This document shows, piece after piece, positions 1 to 8,648 of a stretch of DNA of 12,900 bases. The notes beneath the pieces were generated by a model, which was given only the letters and a program-made list of their open reading frames with translations, did no database searches and was not told the DNA's origin. The position numbers and the translations under genes were made by a program. Every line of letters begins with the position of its first letter. The stretch's first letter is position 1. This DNA is from Bacillota bacterium (GTDB lineage Bacteria; Bacillota; Clostridia; Lachnospirales; Lachnospiraceae): NCBI GenBank assembly GCA_023441145.1, contig JAEZQN010000081.1, positions 1 to 12,900 of the forward strand. Direction: 5' to 3'.

Positions 1-864
1 GGAATAGCTAGAAATATAGGAGCCTATAATCGGAATAAATGACATAAAGGCGATAAAAACACTAATTAGCAAAGCATATGGAAATTGAAGTAGGGATAGT
101 AAAGGGAAAAATATGAGAAACTGAATAAGTGCTTCTATACATTGCCCAGAAATAAATTTGGAGAATGTTTCGTGGGTTAAGGATGCAACTTTATGTATTC
201 TTTTAGCCCATATCATATTAACATAAGCATATAATACTTGACGAGCCTCCTTGCCTATTTGCTCTTTTCTTGCTAAAAGGTATAGAGCAAACATAAAGCT
301 AATCATCAGGTTCATGATACTATTAATAAATCTGCTAACTACCGAAAATGTAGAAGTAAAGAGTGTATTGGAGATTTCTCGTATATAATCTGTAGCAGTA
401 GTTCCAATGGAGGCCCAATCCACATCTAGATTACTTATGAAACTTTCAATTTGAGGGTTCTTTTTGGAAAAGTCGGTTACCCATACACCTACCTTGTCCA
501 CAACAGAGGTGATACTATTTAAAAACAGACCTAGCTTATCGATAAATTCTGGGATAATTAAAAGAGAGACTACTCCTATGATACTAATCAAAAAGACTAG
601 TGAAAGGATAATGCTCAAGGGTCTATGACACTTCTTAAGAATCTTATTCTTTCCCAAGTAACGTAATAACTTAGTTTCAATAAAATTCATAGGAAGGTTA
701 ATAATAAAAGCAATACAACCGCCTATGATAAACGGCATAACCAACCATATTATGTAGCGAATCATATAAAGTATTACATCAAGACGTTGGACACTAACCA
801 ATAGTAATACGGTAAAGGTGATAATGAATAGAATCTTTTTGGTATTAGAACGATCTAGCTTCAT
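1..864 (-). CDS. AI-2E family transporter (partial, C-terminus outside window)
   Basis: Integral membrane protein of the AI-2E/TqsA-like permease family (PF01594). Members export small molecules or exchange ions, and the substrate here cannot be told. The reading frame is open from an ATG at 864 to the window edge, giving 288 codons; about 80-120 C-terminal residues are probably missing. It begins MKLDRSNTKKILFI, has an early double membrane segment with PFIIGG and PMNFIE typical of the family, and then a third membrane span. A soluble stretch at about residues 105-190 follows. The family hallmark FISGQ is at residues 237-241, followed by PYALL and FIPIIGSYI near 265-283. The start is supported by AGAGGGG at 871-877, seven bases upstream. 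It is transcribed away from the methyltransferase gene, from its own promoter. Confidence 0.9.
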   Translation of the reverse strand, partial: MKLDRSNTKKILFIITFTVLLLVSVQRLDVILYMIRYIIWLVMPFIIGGCIAFIINLPMNFIETKLLRYLGKNKILKKCHRPLSIILSLVFLISIIGVVSLLIIPEFIDKLGLFLNSITSVVDKVGVWVTDFSKKNPQIESFISNLDVDWASIGTTATDYIREISNTLFTSTFSVVSRFINSIMNLMISFMFALYLLARKEQIGKEARQVLYAYVNMIWAKRIHKVASLTHETFSKFISGQCIEALIQFLIFFPLLSLLQFPYALLISVFIAFMSFIPIIGSYISSYS

Positions 865-905
865 TTTATTCCCCTCTTTCAAGCTTTTAGGCTCTCATTT
901 GTATA

Positions 906-934
906 ATTATACCAAGACTAAGAAAAATAAACAA
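906..934 (-). promoter_or_regulatory. Promoter of the AI-2E permease gene
   Basis: On the minus strand, TTGTTT (934-929) is separated by 17 nt from a perfect TATAAT (911-906). TGG lies immediately before it, giving an extended -10 (TGn). It is 42 nt upstream of the ATG. Confidence 0.75.
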
Positions 935-954
935 CTATTAGAGAATGGGTGAGA

Positions 955-983
955 TTGCTTTTTTTTGCCGAAAAGGCTATACT
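955..983 (+). promoter_or_regulatory. Promoter of the methyltransferase gene
   Basis: TTGCTT (955-960), a 17-nt spacer and TATACT (978-983) form a good sigma-A-type promoter. It lies 42 nt before the start codon at 1026. Its -35 box lies 20 nt from the -35 box of the divergent permease promoter. Confidence 0.7.
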
Positions 984-1025
984 AATGACGGTAACAGCGA
1001 GTAAAGTGAGTAGTTAGGAGAACCT

Positions 1026-2507
1026 ATGGTAAGAGAAATACTGGAAGAACTATTAGCCAATGAAAATATAAGACAGAATTTAAGTAAGCTTCGACAATGC
1101 ATAAAAGAGGAGTCGGAGCGTCATGCCCTAATGTATCTATTACCTGGCAAGGAACAACACCTTATTGCGTTATTAACTGATGAGGATGCAAAGACTAGAA
1201 AAAATGTGGCATTGTTAATGGGTGATTTAGGGCAACAAGTGTATTTAGAGCCTTTAGTAAAAGCATACAAGGTAGAAAACCAGTTATTTGTTCGAAGCTG
1301 TTACCTAACAGCCATAGGTCAGTTGGATTACCGAAGCTATGTAGAAGAGTTCAAAAAGCAATTGAACTTATTAAATGAAATAGAGAGTACAGAGGAAAAT
1401 AAGAAGCATATTACAGCAGAAAAAAGGGAACTTCAGGAACTGATTCTGACGATAGAAGGTGTGAAAAGGCATCAATTTACGGGATTAAAGGGTGTAGAGC
1501 AGTTAGTTTTATTAACCAACAGAAACCATGTAAATACAGTGTTAAAGCAACTAGAGGGTATGCAGGCAAAAGCCTTTAACGCGGGAGTGATTGTAAAGAC
1601 CGATGAGTTAAAGCCCCTATTTGATATAAGAACTTATGAGGAACTTCTCTTTATGATACAAGGATTAGGCCCTTGCCCTGGGGATGCTAGTGCCATTGCG
1701 AAGAGTATTGCAAAATCCAAGTTACTTTCCTTTCTTCAAAAAAACCATAAGGGAAGAGGACCATTCTATTTTCGAATTGAGATAAAGTCTAAGATGGAAT
1801 TAAGTAAACGAAGTAGCTTTGCGAAAAAGCTAGCGGTTGAGATTGAGCAGCAGTTTAGTGGACAGTTAATCAATTCTACCTCTCATTATGAGATAGAGCT
1901 TCGTTTTATTGAGAATAAAGAGGGCAACTTTAATGTTTTATTAAAACTCTATACGATTAGTGATGAACGCTTTGACTACCGAATAGAGACCCTTTCTACA
2001 AGTATTAAGCCTGTCAATGCGGCGCTTTTAGTAGAGCTTTCAAAGCCTTATATGAAAGAGAATGCTCAGGTTCTAGATCCATTTTGCGGAACGGGTACGA
2101 TGCTCATTGAGAGGCATAAGGCCGTCCCAGCTAACACTACCTATGGGATTGATTATTTTGGGGAAGCCATAGAGAAAGCAAAGGTAAACACAGAAGCTGC
2201 TAGACAGATTATTCACTATATACAGCGAGATTTCTTTGATTTTACCCATGAGTATTTATTTGACGAGATTATCACCCAGATGCCTTGGGCTATGGGTAAG
2301 GTTACAGAGAGAGAAATAAAGGATATTTACCAGCACTTTTTTGAAAAGGCCAAGACACATCTTAAGGAAGATGGTATTGTCATTATGTATTCACATAATA
2401 AAAAGTTTGTGGAAGTGATGTCTAAAGCTGCTGGCTATAGAATAATAAAGAGATTTGAATTCAATGCTAAAGAAGGTACCTATGGGTATGTTCTCACACT
2501 ACAGTAA
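1026..2507 (+). CDS. HEAT-repeat / THUMP-like SAM-dependent methyltransferase (probable RNA methylase)
   Basis: Predicted cytoplasmic class I SAM-dependent methyltransferase of 493 residues, related to the UPF0020/Trm11-Trm14 RNA methylase group. Residues about 45-115 look like two HEAT-like helical repeats (LLTDEDAKTRKNVALLMGDL, then a similar unit). Residues about 243-330 resemble a THUMP-type RNA-binding fold leading into SIKPVNAALL, the usual linker of this group. The SAM-binding motif DPFCGTGTM is at residues 351-359, with GIDYFGEAIEKAK as the ribose-binding acidic strand after it. The site where the family normally has (N/D)PP(Y/F) or DLPF reads QMPW (418-421). TAGGAG at 1015-1020 supports the ATG. 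The nucleotide it modifies is unknown; an N2-guanine RNA target would fit the family but is inference. Confidence 0.8.
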   Translation: MVREILEELLANENIRQNLSKLRQCIKEESERHALMYLLPGKEQHLIALLTDEDAKTRKNVALLMGDLGQQVYLEPLVKAYKVENQLFVRSCYLTAIGQLDYRSYVEEFKKQLNLLNEIESTEENKKHITAEKRELQELILTIEGVKRHQFTGLKGVEQLVLLTNRNHVNTVLKQLEGMQAKAFNAGVIVKTDELKPLFDIRTYEELLFMIQGLGPCPGDASAIAKSIAKSKLLSFLQKNHKGRGPFYFRIEIKSKMELSKRSSFAKKLAVEIEQQFSGQLINSTSHYEIELRFIENKEGNFNVLLKLYTISDERFDYRIETLSTSIKPVNAALLVELSKPYMKENAQVLDPFCGTGTMLIERHKAVPANTTYGIDYFGEAIEKAKVNTEAARQIIHYIQRDFFDFTHEYLFDEIITQMPWAMGKVTEREIKDIYQHFFEKAKTHLKEDGIVIMYSHNKKFVEVMSKAAGYRIIKRFEFNAKEGTYGYVLTLQ

Positions 2508-2512
2508 ATGAG

Positions 2513-2550
2513 AAAGGCATAGAAAATATGAAAATTCTATGTCTTTACTT
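2513..2550 (+). terminator. Probable terminator of the methyltransferase gene
   Basis: Arms AAAGGCATAGAA (2513-2524) and TTCTATGTCTTT (2535-2546) pair over 12 bp with one G-U wobble and a 10-nt loop. An interrupted T-rich stretch follows. The stem is AT-rich, so the termination strength is uncertain. Confidence 0.5.
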
Positions 2551-2605
2551 TCTATAATCTTAGTAATGTTATAGAATATAATGTGCTTAGTAAAGATGTA
2601 AATTG

Positions 2606-2613
2606 AAAGGAAG
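2606..2613 (+). promoter_or_regulatory. Ribosome binding site that fixes the start of the first LtaS-like gene
   Basis: AAAGGAAG lies 7 nt before the ATG at 2621. The upstream in-frame TTG at 2603 overlaps the edge of this site and has no site of its own, so translation should begin at 2621. A TATAAT at 2577-2582 could be the -10 of its promoter, but I see no good -35 at the right distance. Confidence 0.65.
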
Positions 2614-2620
2614 ACAGTAT

Positions 2621-4843
2621 ATGATAACGGAGTCACCAATAGAAGACTTAATCGAGGATACGAAAACAGTAAATAGTAAAAGGCAACTTCCTTGGCATGT
2701 TGGAATCCTTAAGAGGATGCCGGTGGAATACATAGCAATAATAGGTAGCCTTTTATTAGCCGTCGGCCTATCCATTCTTTTAACATCACTTGGAATTGAG
2801 AAGATGTTTCGACCAAGTATATTTGTTATCTTGTTTATATTTATCTTGGTTCTTCATTTGGGATATATATATCGATGTATTGCTACTCACCCAGTTAGAT
2901 TGATTCTATATGCGGTTGGTATCATCGCCCTTATAGTATCCAATTATTTTTTAAATCAGCAAATAGCAAAGGATGAGAATCCTGATTATCTTATTGCTAA
3001 TGTGCTTTTACTACTGACATTTCTTGTTCCCTTATTTGGGCTTATAGTGATTACTTCAAAGAATAAGGTTCTATTCATTATAACTATCATTAAGTCAGTA
3101 CTGTCAGGAATTTTGACTATTGTTGCCGCCTTCTTTATTATTGAGGAATGCAGTGGAACAGATATTATGTCTATTTATGGGGAACATTGGACGTATAATC
3201 TATTGATCTTGACCTCAATTGCAGGTCTGATGTACCTTTTGTTTTTTAGAATTCGGATTGCTCTTAGTATTCTTTTGGTTTTCGCTATCGTGGTTGGATT
3301 GGCCAATGGATATGTTATACAGTTTAGAGGCTCTCCAATCTTACCTGCAGATTTATATCTGATGAAAACAGCATTAGAAGTGAGTGGTGGTTATGATTAT
3401 ACCCCAACTGCCCATATGTGGATTGGGATTAGTACCTTTCTTATGGCAATGATGATTGTATGGGGCATAAAAGAGCCAGTTATGAGTCGAAAGAGAAGAC
3501 TGATAGGAAGAGGAATATTTGCTGTTCCTTATGCAGTTTATTCTATAATAGTTGTTTTTAATTTTAACTCTGAAGTGAATGAGAATCTATATATGCTTAA
3601 TCTTTGGCAACCAGTAAAAACGTATCAAAGATATGGTACAACCTATGGCTTTGGCATGAATATGATTGCTATGCAAGTTCAAAAGCCAGAGGGATACTCC
3701 CAAAGTAAGGTGGAGTCAATTCTAGAGGGGTATACTTCAGATGAGAAGCTGGTAGGAGAAAAGCCGAATATTATTGTAGTATTATGTGAGGGATTTTCGG
3801 ACTTGGGAGTAGTGGGAGAGTTTAAGACCAATGAAGAGTATCTTCCTTACTTTAATAGCTTAAGTGATAATGTCATAAAAGGTTATGCCTACAGCTCTGT
3901 TTTGGGTGGTACTACTGCTGATAGTGAGTACGAGCTACTTACTGGGAATGCCATTACCTATTTACCACCGGGTACCGTACCATACCAGCAATATATTAAT
4001 GCGGATACCCTTAATTTTACGAGAACCTTAAAGAGTCAAGGGTATTCAGCAACTGCACTTCACCCTTATAGTAGAAATACGTACCGTAGGGAAATTGTGT
4101 ATCCTCTCCTTGGGTTTGATGAATATCTGGACATGTCATTTATTCATCCTACTGAATATTTACGGTATTATATCAATGATGCTACAGATTTTAGAAAGAT
4201 AGTGGAGTTATATGAAAATAGGGATAAAACTCAACCATTTTATCTTTATAATGTGACCATGCAGAATCATAGCCCTTATGATTTGGGATATATGGAATAT
4301 AACATCGATGTAATGGATGGAGACTATCCTCAAGCCGATGAGTATTTAAGTTGTATCAGTCATACAGATGCAGCCATTCCAATATTGATTGACTATTTTA
4401 GCAAGGTAGAGGAACCAACGTATATATTATTTGTTGGAGATCATCAGCCTAATTTATATGATGGCTTTTTTGAATATCTTTATGGTGGTAGTTTATCAGA
4501 CCTAACAACAGAACAGTTACAAAAACGCTATCAGGTACCATTTTTTATTTGGAGTAATCAGGATATTGAGGAGAAACAGGTGGAGGCTATTAGTTTGAAC
4601 TACCTTAGCTCCTATTTTCTAAATGAAATCGGAATGCCTCTTACTGCGTATAATAAGTATCTATTAGATCTTTATGAGAAATATCCGGTGGTGAATATTA
4701 ATGGATATCTTGACCAGGACAAGGTATGGCATGATACCGTTAAACTTAGACAAAATGAAGAGCTGATGGAGTATAACATGTTAGTATATAACAGTGTGGT
4801 AAATAATAATCAAGATGTTGAATGGGCACATCAGTTGAAATAA
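2621..4843 (+). CDS. LTA synthase family protein (LtaS-like phosphoglycerol transferase), copy 1
   Basis: Membrane enzyme of 740 residues in the alkaline-phosphatase/sulfatase superfamily (PF00884), LtaS type. LtaS enzymes transfer glycerol-phosphate from phosphatidylglycerol to a growing lipoteichoic acid chain outside the cell. The N-terminal half has about nine hydrophobic segments, and the C-terminal half is the extracellular catalytic domain. By comparison with LtaS, the metal and nucleophile residues are E390 (in CEGFSDL), T432 (in GGTTADSE), and D607 and H608 (in GDHQPN). H550 in MQNHSPY matches a substrate-contact histidine. A shared block before the catalytic domain contains FRGSPILPADL. 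It is longer than typical LtaS (about 650) because of extra membrane segments. A strong hairpin terminator follows, and a paralogue lies directly downstream. The exact polymer made is not shown by the sequence. Confidence 0.88.
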   Translation: MITESPIEDLIEDTKTVNSKRQLPWHVGILKRMPVEYIAIIGSLLLAVGLSILLTSLGIEKMFRPSIFVILFIFILVLHLGYIYRCIATHPVRLILYAVGIIALIVSNYFLNQQIAKDENPDYLIANVLLLLTFLVPLFGLIVITSKNKVLFIITIIKSVLSGILTIVAAFFIIEECSGTDIMSIYGEHWTYNLLILTSIAGLMYLLFFRIRIALSILLVFAIVVGLANGYVIQFRGSPILPADLYLMKTALEVSGGYDYTPTAHMWIGISTFLMAMMIVWGIKEPVMSRKRRLIGRGIFAVPYAVYSIIVVFNFNSEVNENLYMLNLWQPVKTYQRYGTTYGFGMNMIAMQVQKPEGYSQSKVESILEGYTSDEKLVGEKPNIIVVLCEGFSDLGVVGEFKTNEEYLPYFNSLSDNVIKGYAYSSVLGGTTADSEYELLTGNAITYLPPGTVPYQQYINADTLNFTRTLKSQGYSATALHPYSRNTYRREIVYPLLGFDEYLDMSFIHPTEYLRYYINDATDFRKIVELYENRDKTQPFYLYNVTMQNHSPYDLGYMEYNIDVMDGDYPQADEYLSCISHTDAAIPILIDYFSKVEEPTYILFVGDHQPNLYDGFFEYLYGGSLSDLTTEQLQKRYQVPFFIWSNQDIEEKQVEAISLNYLSSYFLNEIGMPLTAYNKYLLDLYEKYPVVNINGYLDQDKVWHDTVKLRQNEELMEYNMLVYNSVVNNNQDVEWAHQLK

Positions 4844-4847
4844 AGAG

Positions 4848-4897
4848 AGTGTATTCATCTTAAAACCAAAGCTATGGAAAGATGAATACACTTTTTT
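4848..4897 (+). terminator. Strong intrinsic terminator after LtaS-like copy 1
   Basis: A perfect 14-bp inverted repeat, AGTGTATTCATCTT (4848-4861) and AAGATGAATACACT (4879-4892), has a 17-nt loop and runs straight into six Ts (4892-4897). It begins 5 nt after the stop codon. Confidence 0.9.
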
Positions 4898-4918
4898 ACT
4901 CATAGGAAATTTTGTAAG

Positions 4919-4947
4919 TTGATATTTCCTGGGAAAAAGACTATAAT
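4919..4947 (+). promoter_or_regulatory. Promoter of LtaS-like copy 2
   Basis: TTGATA (4919-4924), a 17-nt spacer and a perfect TATAAT (4942-4947) give a near-consensus sigma-A promoter. It sits 22 nt after the preceding terminator's T-run, so copy 2 is its own transcription unit with an untranslated leader of about 50 nt. Confidence 0.85.
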
Positions 4948-5002
4948 AAAGGACGCTTTGTATCAACAGCACGAGTTAAGCAAGTACGAAAGGAAGACTT
5001 TA

Positions 5003-7348
5003 ATGATTGCAACAATCAAACATATAAAAAGTAGTTATTTAGCAATTATAACTACCATTCTTATATCTTGTACTATATGTATAAAGAGAGTATACCCTTT
5101 TGAGACCTTAAGTATCTTTTGGTTGATTGGTCTTTTTGTATATACATATGCTGCAATTGTATATGTAAGAGCTTATGAAAAGATAAAAGGGAAATGCCTT
5201 CATAGAATAGGTGTTTTAGGATTTATTATTACAAACAGTTTATACTGGTCACTTGGAATCTATTTAATTTATCGAAATTTGCCATATTATCGCTTGAAGG
5301 GATGGCAATTGTACCTAGTGTTTGTCATTATCACATTTTTATTTCAACTTGGAATAGAGAAAGAATGGTTTATTAAAGACAAGAAAAAGGTACGCCTATA
5401 CACTGGTCTAGGTATACTCATGGTATTACTTAATGAAGCCATGTTTTACTTTCCAGCTAACAATAATCGGCCAAATCGATTATATGGATATGGATTTCTA
5501 TTAGCTGCAGGGTTAGTTACCTTCTTTAACTTACTTCATTATAAAAAATGGGAGGAGTATAAGAAGAGACGACCAGTGAAATGCAACTGGATTATGTATG
5601 CCATTAGTTTATTCCTTACCTTTGCAACCTTTGAAACCTTATCTGGGAACAATATTGTTTTAATTCTACCATGGCATTGGTTTATGAATATTATTTGGTT
5701 CTTTTTAATCGCTGGCTTGGTGTATGTAATCAGTCGAAGAAAAAGGGTCAGTTTAGTTGTGACACTTGTGGTAATGTCCGTTCTAGGACTAGCCAATGGG
5801 TATGTTGTTCTTTTTAGAGGCTGTCCAATCTTACCCGCAGACCTTTCTCTAATTAGCACAGCAAAAGAGGTTTCTCAAAATTATAGCTACGTGTTTAGTT
5901 ATTATATGTACATGGGCGTAGCATTTATCCTAGTGACCCTAAGCTTTATTTTCCGAATTGGGGAAAGTAAGCCAGAAAAAAAGGAATACAGAAGATTTGT
6001 TGCCTTCTATGTAATGATAGCTGTCCTAGCAGTCCCTGTATTTTATGGAAATGCCAAGCTCTTAAGAGGAAACATTGACTTATGGAGACCAGTTAAGACA
6101 TATCGTAAATACGGCTCCTTAAATGGCTTTGGAATCAATCTTTTAGCTATGCAGGTAAGTAAACCAGAAGGTTATGATGTGAATACTGTTAGTCAGATTC
6201 TAGATGGTTATGAAAGTGATGAAGTTAGTACGAAGGAGCAACCTAATGTAATTACAATTATGTGTGAGGCCTTTTCGGATTTGTCTGTAGTAGGAGATTA
6301 TGAAACCAATGAAGAGGTAATGCCATATTATAATTCTCTAAAGGATAATATTATAAAAGGGTATGCCTATAGCTCTGTTCTAGGAGGAACAACAGCGAAC
6401 TCTGAATATGAGTTTCAGACAGGAAATGCTACTACCTTCCTACCAACAGGAACGGTGCCTTATCAACAGTACATTCAAGGAGAGAGTTATTCCTTTACAA
6501 GAAATCTTAAGAGCCTTGATTATCCTGCTACCGCATTGCATGCCTATCGAAGAAATACCTATCGTAGAGAGCTAGTTTACCCAATGCTTGGTTTTGACAC
6601 TTATTTTGCTAGTGAAAGCTTTTCCAATCCAACCTATCTTAGAAGCTACATTGATGACCAAAGTGATTTTGAAAAGGTGATAGAAATGTACGAAGATAGG
6701 GATACGTCTAAGCCATTTTACATGTTTAATGTTACGATGCAGAATCATAGTGCCTATAATACCTACGATATGGATTATAATATAAATCTGACAGATACCT
6801 CTGGATATGATGATGCCGAGGAGTATTTGTCCTGTGTAAATCAAACGGATAAGGCATTAAAGACCTTAATTGATTATTTTAGTAAGGTGGAGGAACCGAC
6901 CTATATTATCTTCTTTGGAGATCATCAACCTAATTTAGATTCTGGATTTTTTAATCATCTATTAGGGGATAGCATAGAGAATCTAGACATCGAGGATTTA
7001 CAGAAGAGATATACAGTACCTTTCTTTATTTGGAGTAATAAGGAAATGGAAAGTAAGACCGTAGATAGGATTAGTTTGAATTATCTCTCCTCATACTTCT
7101 TAAAAGAGGCGGGACTTCCAATGACAGCCTATAATAAATACTTAATGGATTTATATGAGAAGTATCCAGTTATCAATGTAAATGGATACATTGATAAGGA
7201 AGGCAACTATTATGATGCCAATGAGATGAAAGACAATCCTGATTTAGTAGACTACAATAAAATTGTATACAATGCCGTCATTGATAAGTATAAAGGACTT
7301 GATTGGGCGTATCAATTAAAAGGTGGAGAGATTACTTTAAAGAAGTAG
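5003..7348 (+). CDS. LTA synthase family protein (LtaS-like phosphoglycerol transferase), copy 2
   Basis: Paralogue of the preceding gene, 781 residues from the ATG at 5003. AAAGGAAG at 4989-4996, six bases upstream, supports this start. An upstream in-frame TTG at 4919 is the promoter's -35 box and cannot be the start. About ten or eleven hydrophobic segments precede the extracellular sulfatase-type domain. Catalytic and metal residues by comparison with LtaS are E422 (CEAFSDL), T464 (GGTTANSE), and D640 and H641 (GDHQPN), with H582 in MQNHSAY. The two copies match closely across the catalytic domain and in the FRGCPILPADL block but differ strongly in the first 250 residues. It therefore looks like a full functional enzyme, perhaps with a different partner or lipid starter. 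Substrate and product are inferred from the family only. Confidence 0.88.
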   Translation: MIATIKHIKSSYLAIITTILISCTICIKRVYPFETLSIFWLIGLFVYTYAAIVYVRAYEKIKGKCLHRIGVLGFIITNSLYWSLGIYLIYRNLPYYRLKGWQLYLVFVIITFLFQLGIEKEWFIKDKKKVRLYTGLGILMVLLNEAMFYFPANNNRPNRLYGYGFLLAAGLVTFFNLLHYKKWEEYKKRRPVKCNWIMYAISLFLTFATFETLSGNNIVLILPWHWFMNIIWFFLIAGLVYVISRRKRVSLVVTLVVMSVLGLANGYVVLFRGCPILPADLSLISTAKEVSQNYSYVFSYYMYMGVAFILVTLSFIFRIGESKPEKKEYRRFVAFYVMIAVLAVPVFYGNAKLLRGNIDLWRPVKTYRKYGSLNGFGINLLAMQVSKPEGYDVNTVSQILDGYESDEVSTKEQPNVITIMCEAFSDLSVVGDYETNEEVMPYYNSLKDNIIKGYAYSSVLGGTTANSEYEFQTGNATTFLPTGTVPYQQYIQGESYSFTRNLKSLDYPATALHAYRRNTYRRELVYPMLGFDTYFASESFSNPTYLRSYIDDQSDFEKVIEMYEDRDTSKPFYMFNVTMQNHSAYNTYDMDYNINLTDTSGYDDAEEYLSCVNQTDKALKTLIDYFSKVEEPTYIIFFGDHQPNLDSGFFNHLLGDSIENLDIEDLQKRYTVPFFIWSNKEMESKTVDRISLNYLSSYFLKEAGLPMTAYNKYLMDLYEKYPVINVNGYIDKEGNYYDANEMKDNPDLVDYNKIVYNAVIDKYKGLDWAYQLKGGEITLKK

Positions 7349-7351
7349 AGG

Positions 7352-7390
7352 AAGAAGGTACTAGCCGTTTTGGCTGGTACCTTCTTTTTT
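7352..7390 (+). terminator. Intrinsic terminator after LtaS-like copy 2
   Basis: A stem of 13 to 15 bp, with core GAAGGTACTAGCC (7354-7366) and GGCTGGTACCTTC (7372-7384) and one G-U wobble, has a 5-nt loop and is followed by six Ts. It starts 4 nt past the stop codon. It lies between two converging genes, but on the minus strand it has only a broken T tail. Confidence 0.9.
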
Positions 7391-7414
7391 GTATAGGGAT
7401 ATGATAATTTTTTG

Positions 7415-8041
7415 TTACGAACATAGATACTCCTCATATTCACGCAATTCTGGTAAATATACATTAATATCCTTTGCAGAAGCTGTTGTATAAGCTTCAT
7501 AGTCATAGGCTAGAGTATTGATTTCTATATGCCTTATAAAGGTATTGCAATCAGTAAATCGATAATGCTTCAGAGGCATTCTATATATGTTGATTGAATT
7601 AATAATTCGATTAATTGGACAGTTAATATTGCCACCATTAATTAGGAGTGGACCATGCTGACTTCCTAGGTATAATTTGTTGGCGGATGCTAATTTTATG
7701 GAGATAGTGCCCCAGTCTATTTCTGTAACTCCACCACCGCTATAGTTACCTATGCCACATATGTGGATTCCTTCAGCATGACAAATGCACTCCTTAAGTG
7801 CGACTTTTATGTATAAACCACCATTTAATGAGCCGATGGCACAGCCATCTCTGGCATTTAGTTTTAGCTTTACGGTGCCATCTTGGAGAAGAATACTGCC
7901 CCTCAGGTTAGATAAAATCCCAATACAGCAGCTATTTTGTCCCGTTAACACCATTCGTATGTCTGCCGTGGAAGATAAGTTAAGGCTTCCATTAAAACTA
8001 CCAATACCGATGCTGTTATTTCCATTGCATATAACATTCAT
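7415..8041 (-). CDS. Beta-solenoid segment 2 of the broken gene
   Basis: Open segment of 208 codons counted from the ATG at 8041; the frame is in fact open back to about 8169. It continues the repeats (NSIGIGSFNG, SCCIGILSNL, GCAIGSLNG, HICGIGNYSG) at a spacing of about 29-32 residues, then a non-repeated end rich in Tyr and Asn that finishes EYEEYLCS. No ribosome site precedes the ATG at 8041, which supports its being an internal part of the longer gene. Confidence 0.55.
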   Translation of the reverse strand: MNVICNGNNSIGIGSFNGSLNLSSTADIRMVLTGQNSCCIGILSNLRGSILLQDGTVKLKLNARDGCAIGSLNGGLYIKVALKECICHAEGIHICGIGNYSGGGVTEIDWGTISIKLASANKLYLGSQHGPLLINGGNINCPINRIINSINIYRMPLKHYRFTDCNTFIRHIEINTLAYDYEAYTTASAKDINVYLPELREYEEYLCS

Positions 8042-8142
8042 TTTAATGTTTCCAAGCTGTATATTTGTTTCTCCGTTTAGACAACCTATCCCAATAGCTG
8101 TTAAACCATCAGTAGACAGCTCATATACACCTTCTAATAGGG

Positions 8143-8508
8143 CTATCTTAGAGTATTTACTTCCTTTTTACCGCCAATGCAAATGGATGCCTTATTCCTA
8201 TTTGTAACAGTCATCTTACCTGTGATATTACAGGTAATAGAACCATATGTATTAAATGGGGATTCTCCAATTCCGATACCATTTTCAACCTCAGTACGGA
8301 TTGTCAGATTGCCATTACCAGAGATACTAAGGGTGGAGGACTCAGGAACACGAATTCCCTGACCAGAAAGTATATTGCTCTCATTAATCCTTAATGTTAC
8401 ATTACAGTTACGTCCTATATTGATACAATTGTCATCTTTTGCTTTAATATTTACATTCTCAAGTTCTAATGTCACGCTAGAATTGTCAGGAATGGTAATG
8501 GTTAACAT
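8143..8508 (-). CDS. Beta-solenoid segment 1 of the broken gene
   Basis: Open segment of 121 codons from the ATG at 8508, but the frame is open upstream to the EAL junction near 8710, so the ATG is internal. It holds the first solenoid turns, each ending in a Gly-Ile-rich corner (NCINIGRN, NGIGIGES, ASICIGGK). The stop at 8143-8145 lies 20 nt past an A5 run. With one more A the frame continues as GKKGSKYSKIALLEG into the next segment. Confidence 0.55.
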   Translation of the reverse strand: MLTITIPDNSSVTLELENVNIKAKDDNCINIGRNCNVTLRINESNILSGQGIRVPESSTLSISGNGNLTIRTEVENGIGIGESPFNTYGSITCNITGKMTVTNRNKASICIGGKKEVNTLR

Positions 8509-8648
8509 GTACTGGGTGACGACATCTCCTAGTACTTTTAAACTCTCTGTGTTTATGATAAGAGAGGAATAATTGTCTGTACGTAGATTTGCTAGTTCCA
8601 GTGCTATAGTGGTATCTGCTATATAGATTTCATTTGTTGCATTACTTC

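Noticed and set aside
2603..2620. Upstream TTG as the start of LtaS-like copy 1
   Set aside because: It has no ribosome site of its own, while the ATG at 2621 has AAAGGAAG at good spacing.
4919..5002. Upstream TTG as the start of LtaS-like copy 2
   Set aside because: The TTG is the first half of a near-consensus promoter (its -35 box), so it lies before the transcript begins.
5539..5859. Minus-strand open frame of 106 codons inside LtaS-like copy 2
   Set aside because: It lies fully inside a well-supported gene and has no start signals or family resemblance.
6572..6844. Minus-strand open frame inside the catalytic domain of LtaS-like copy 2
   Set aside because: It is a shadow of the real gene; no ribosome site.
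8165..8169. Programmed -1 frameshift at AAAAAG as a normal expression device
   Set aside because: The in-frame heptamer is T AAA AAG, not the efficient A AAA AAG. Two other breaks would need independent recoding. Kept only as a test within the pseudogene finding.
7785..8207. Plus-strand open frame of 140 codons opposite the solenoid region
   Set aside because: No ribosome site. It mirrors the in-frame repeat gene on the minus strand, and its protein is low-complexity and Pro/Leu-rich.
7540..8440. DNA-level tandem repeat or CRISPR-like array
   Set aside because: The periodicity is only at protein level (Gly-Ile corners). DNA units are diverged, and there are no conserved repeats with spacers.
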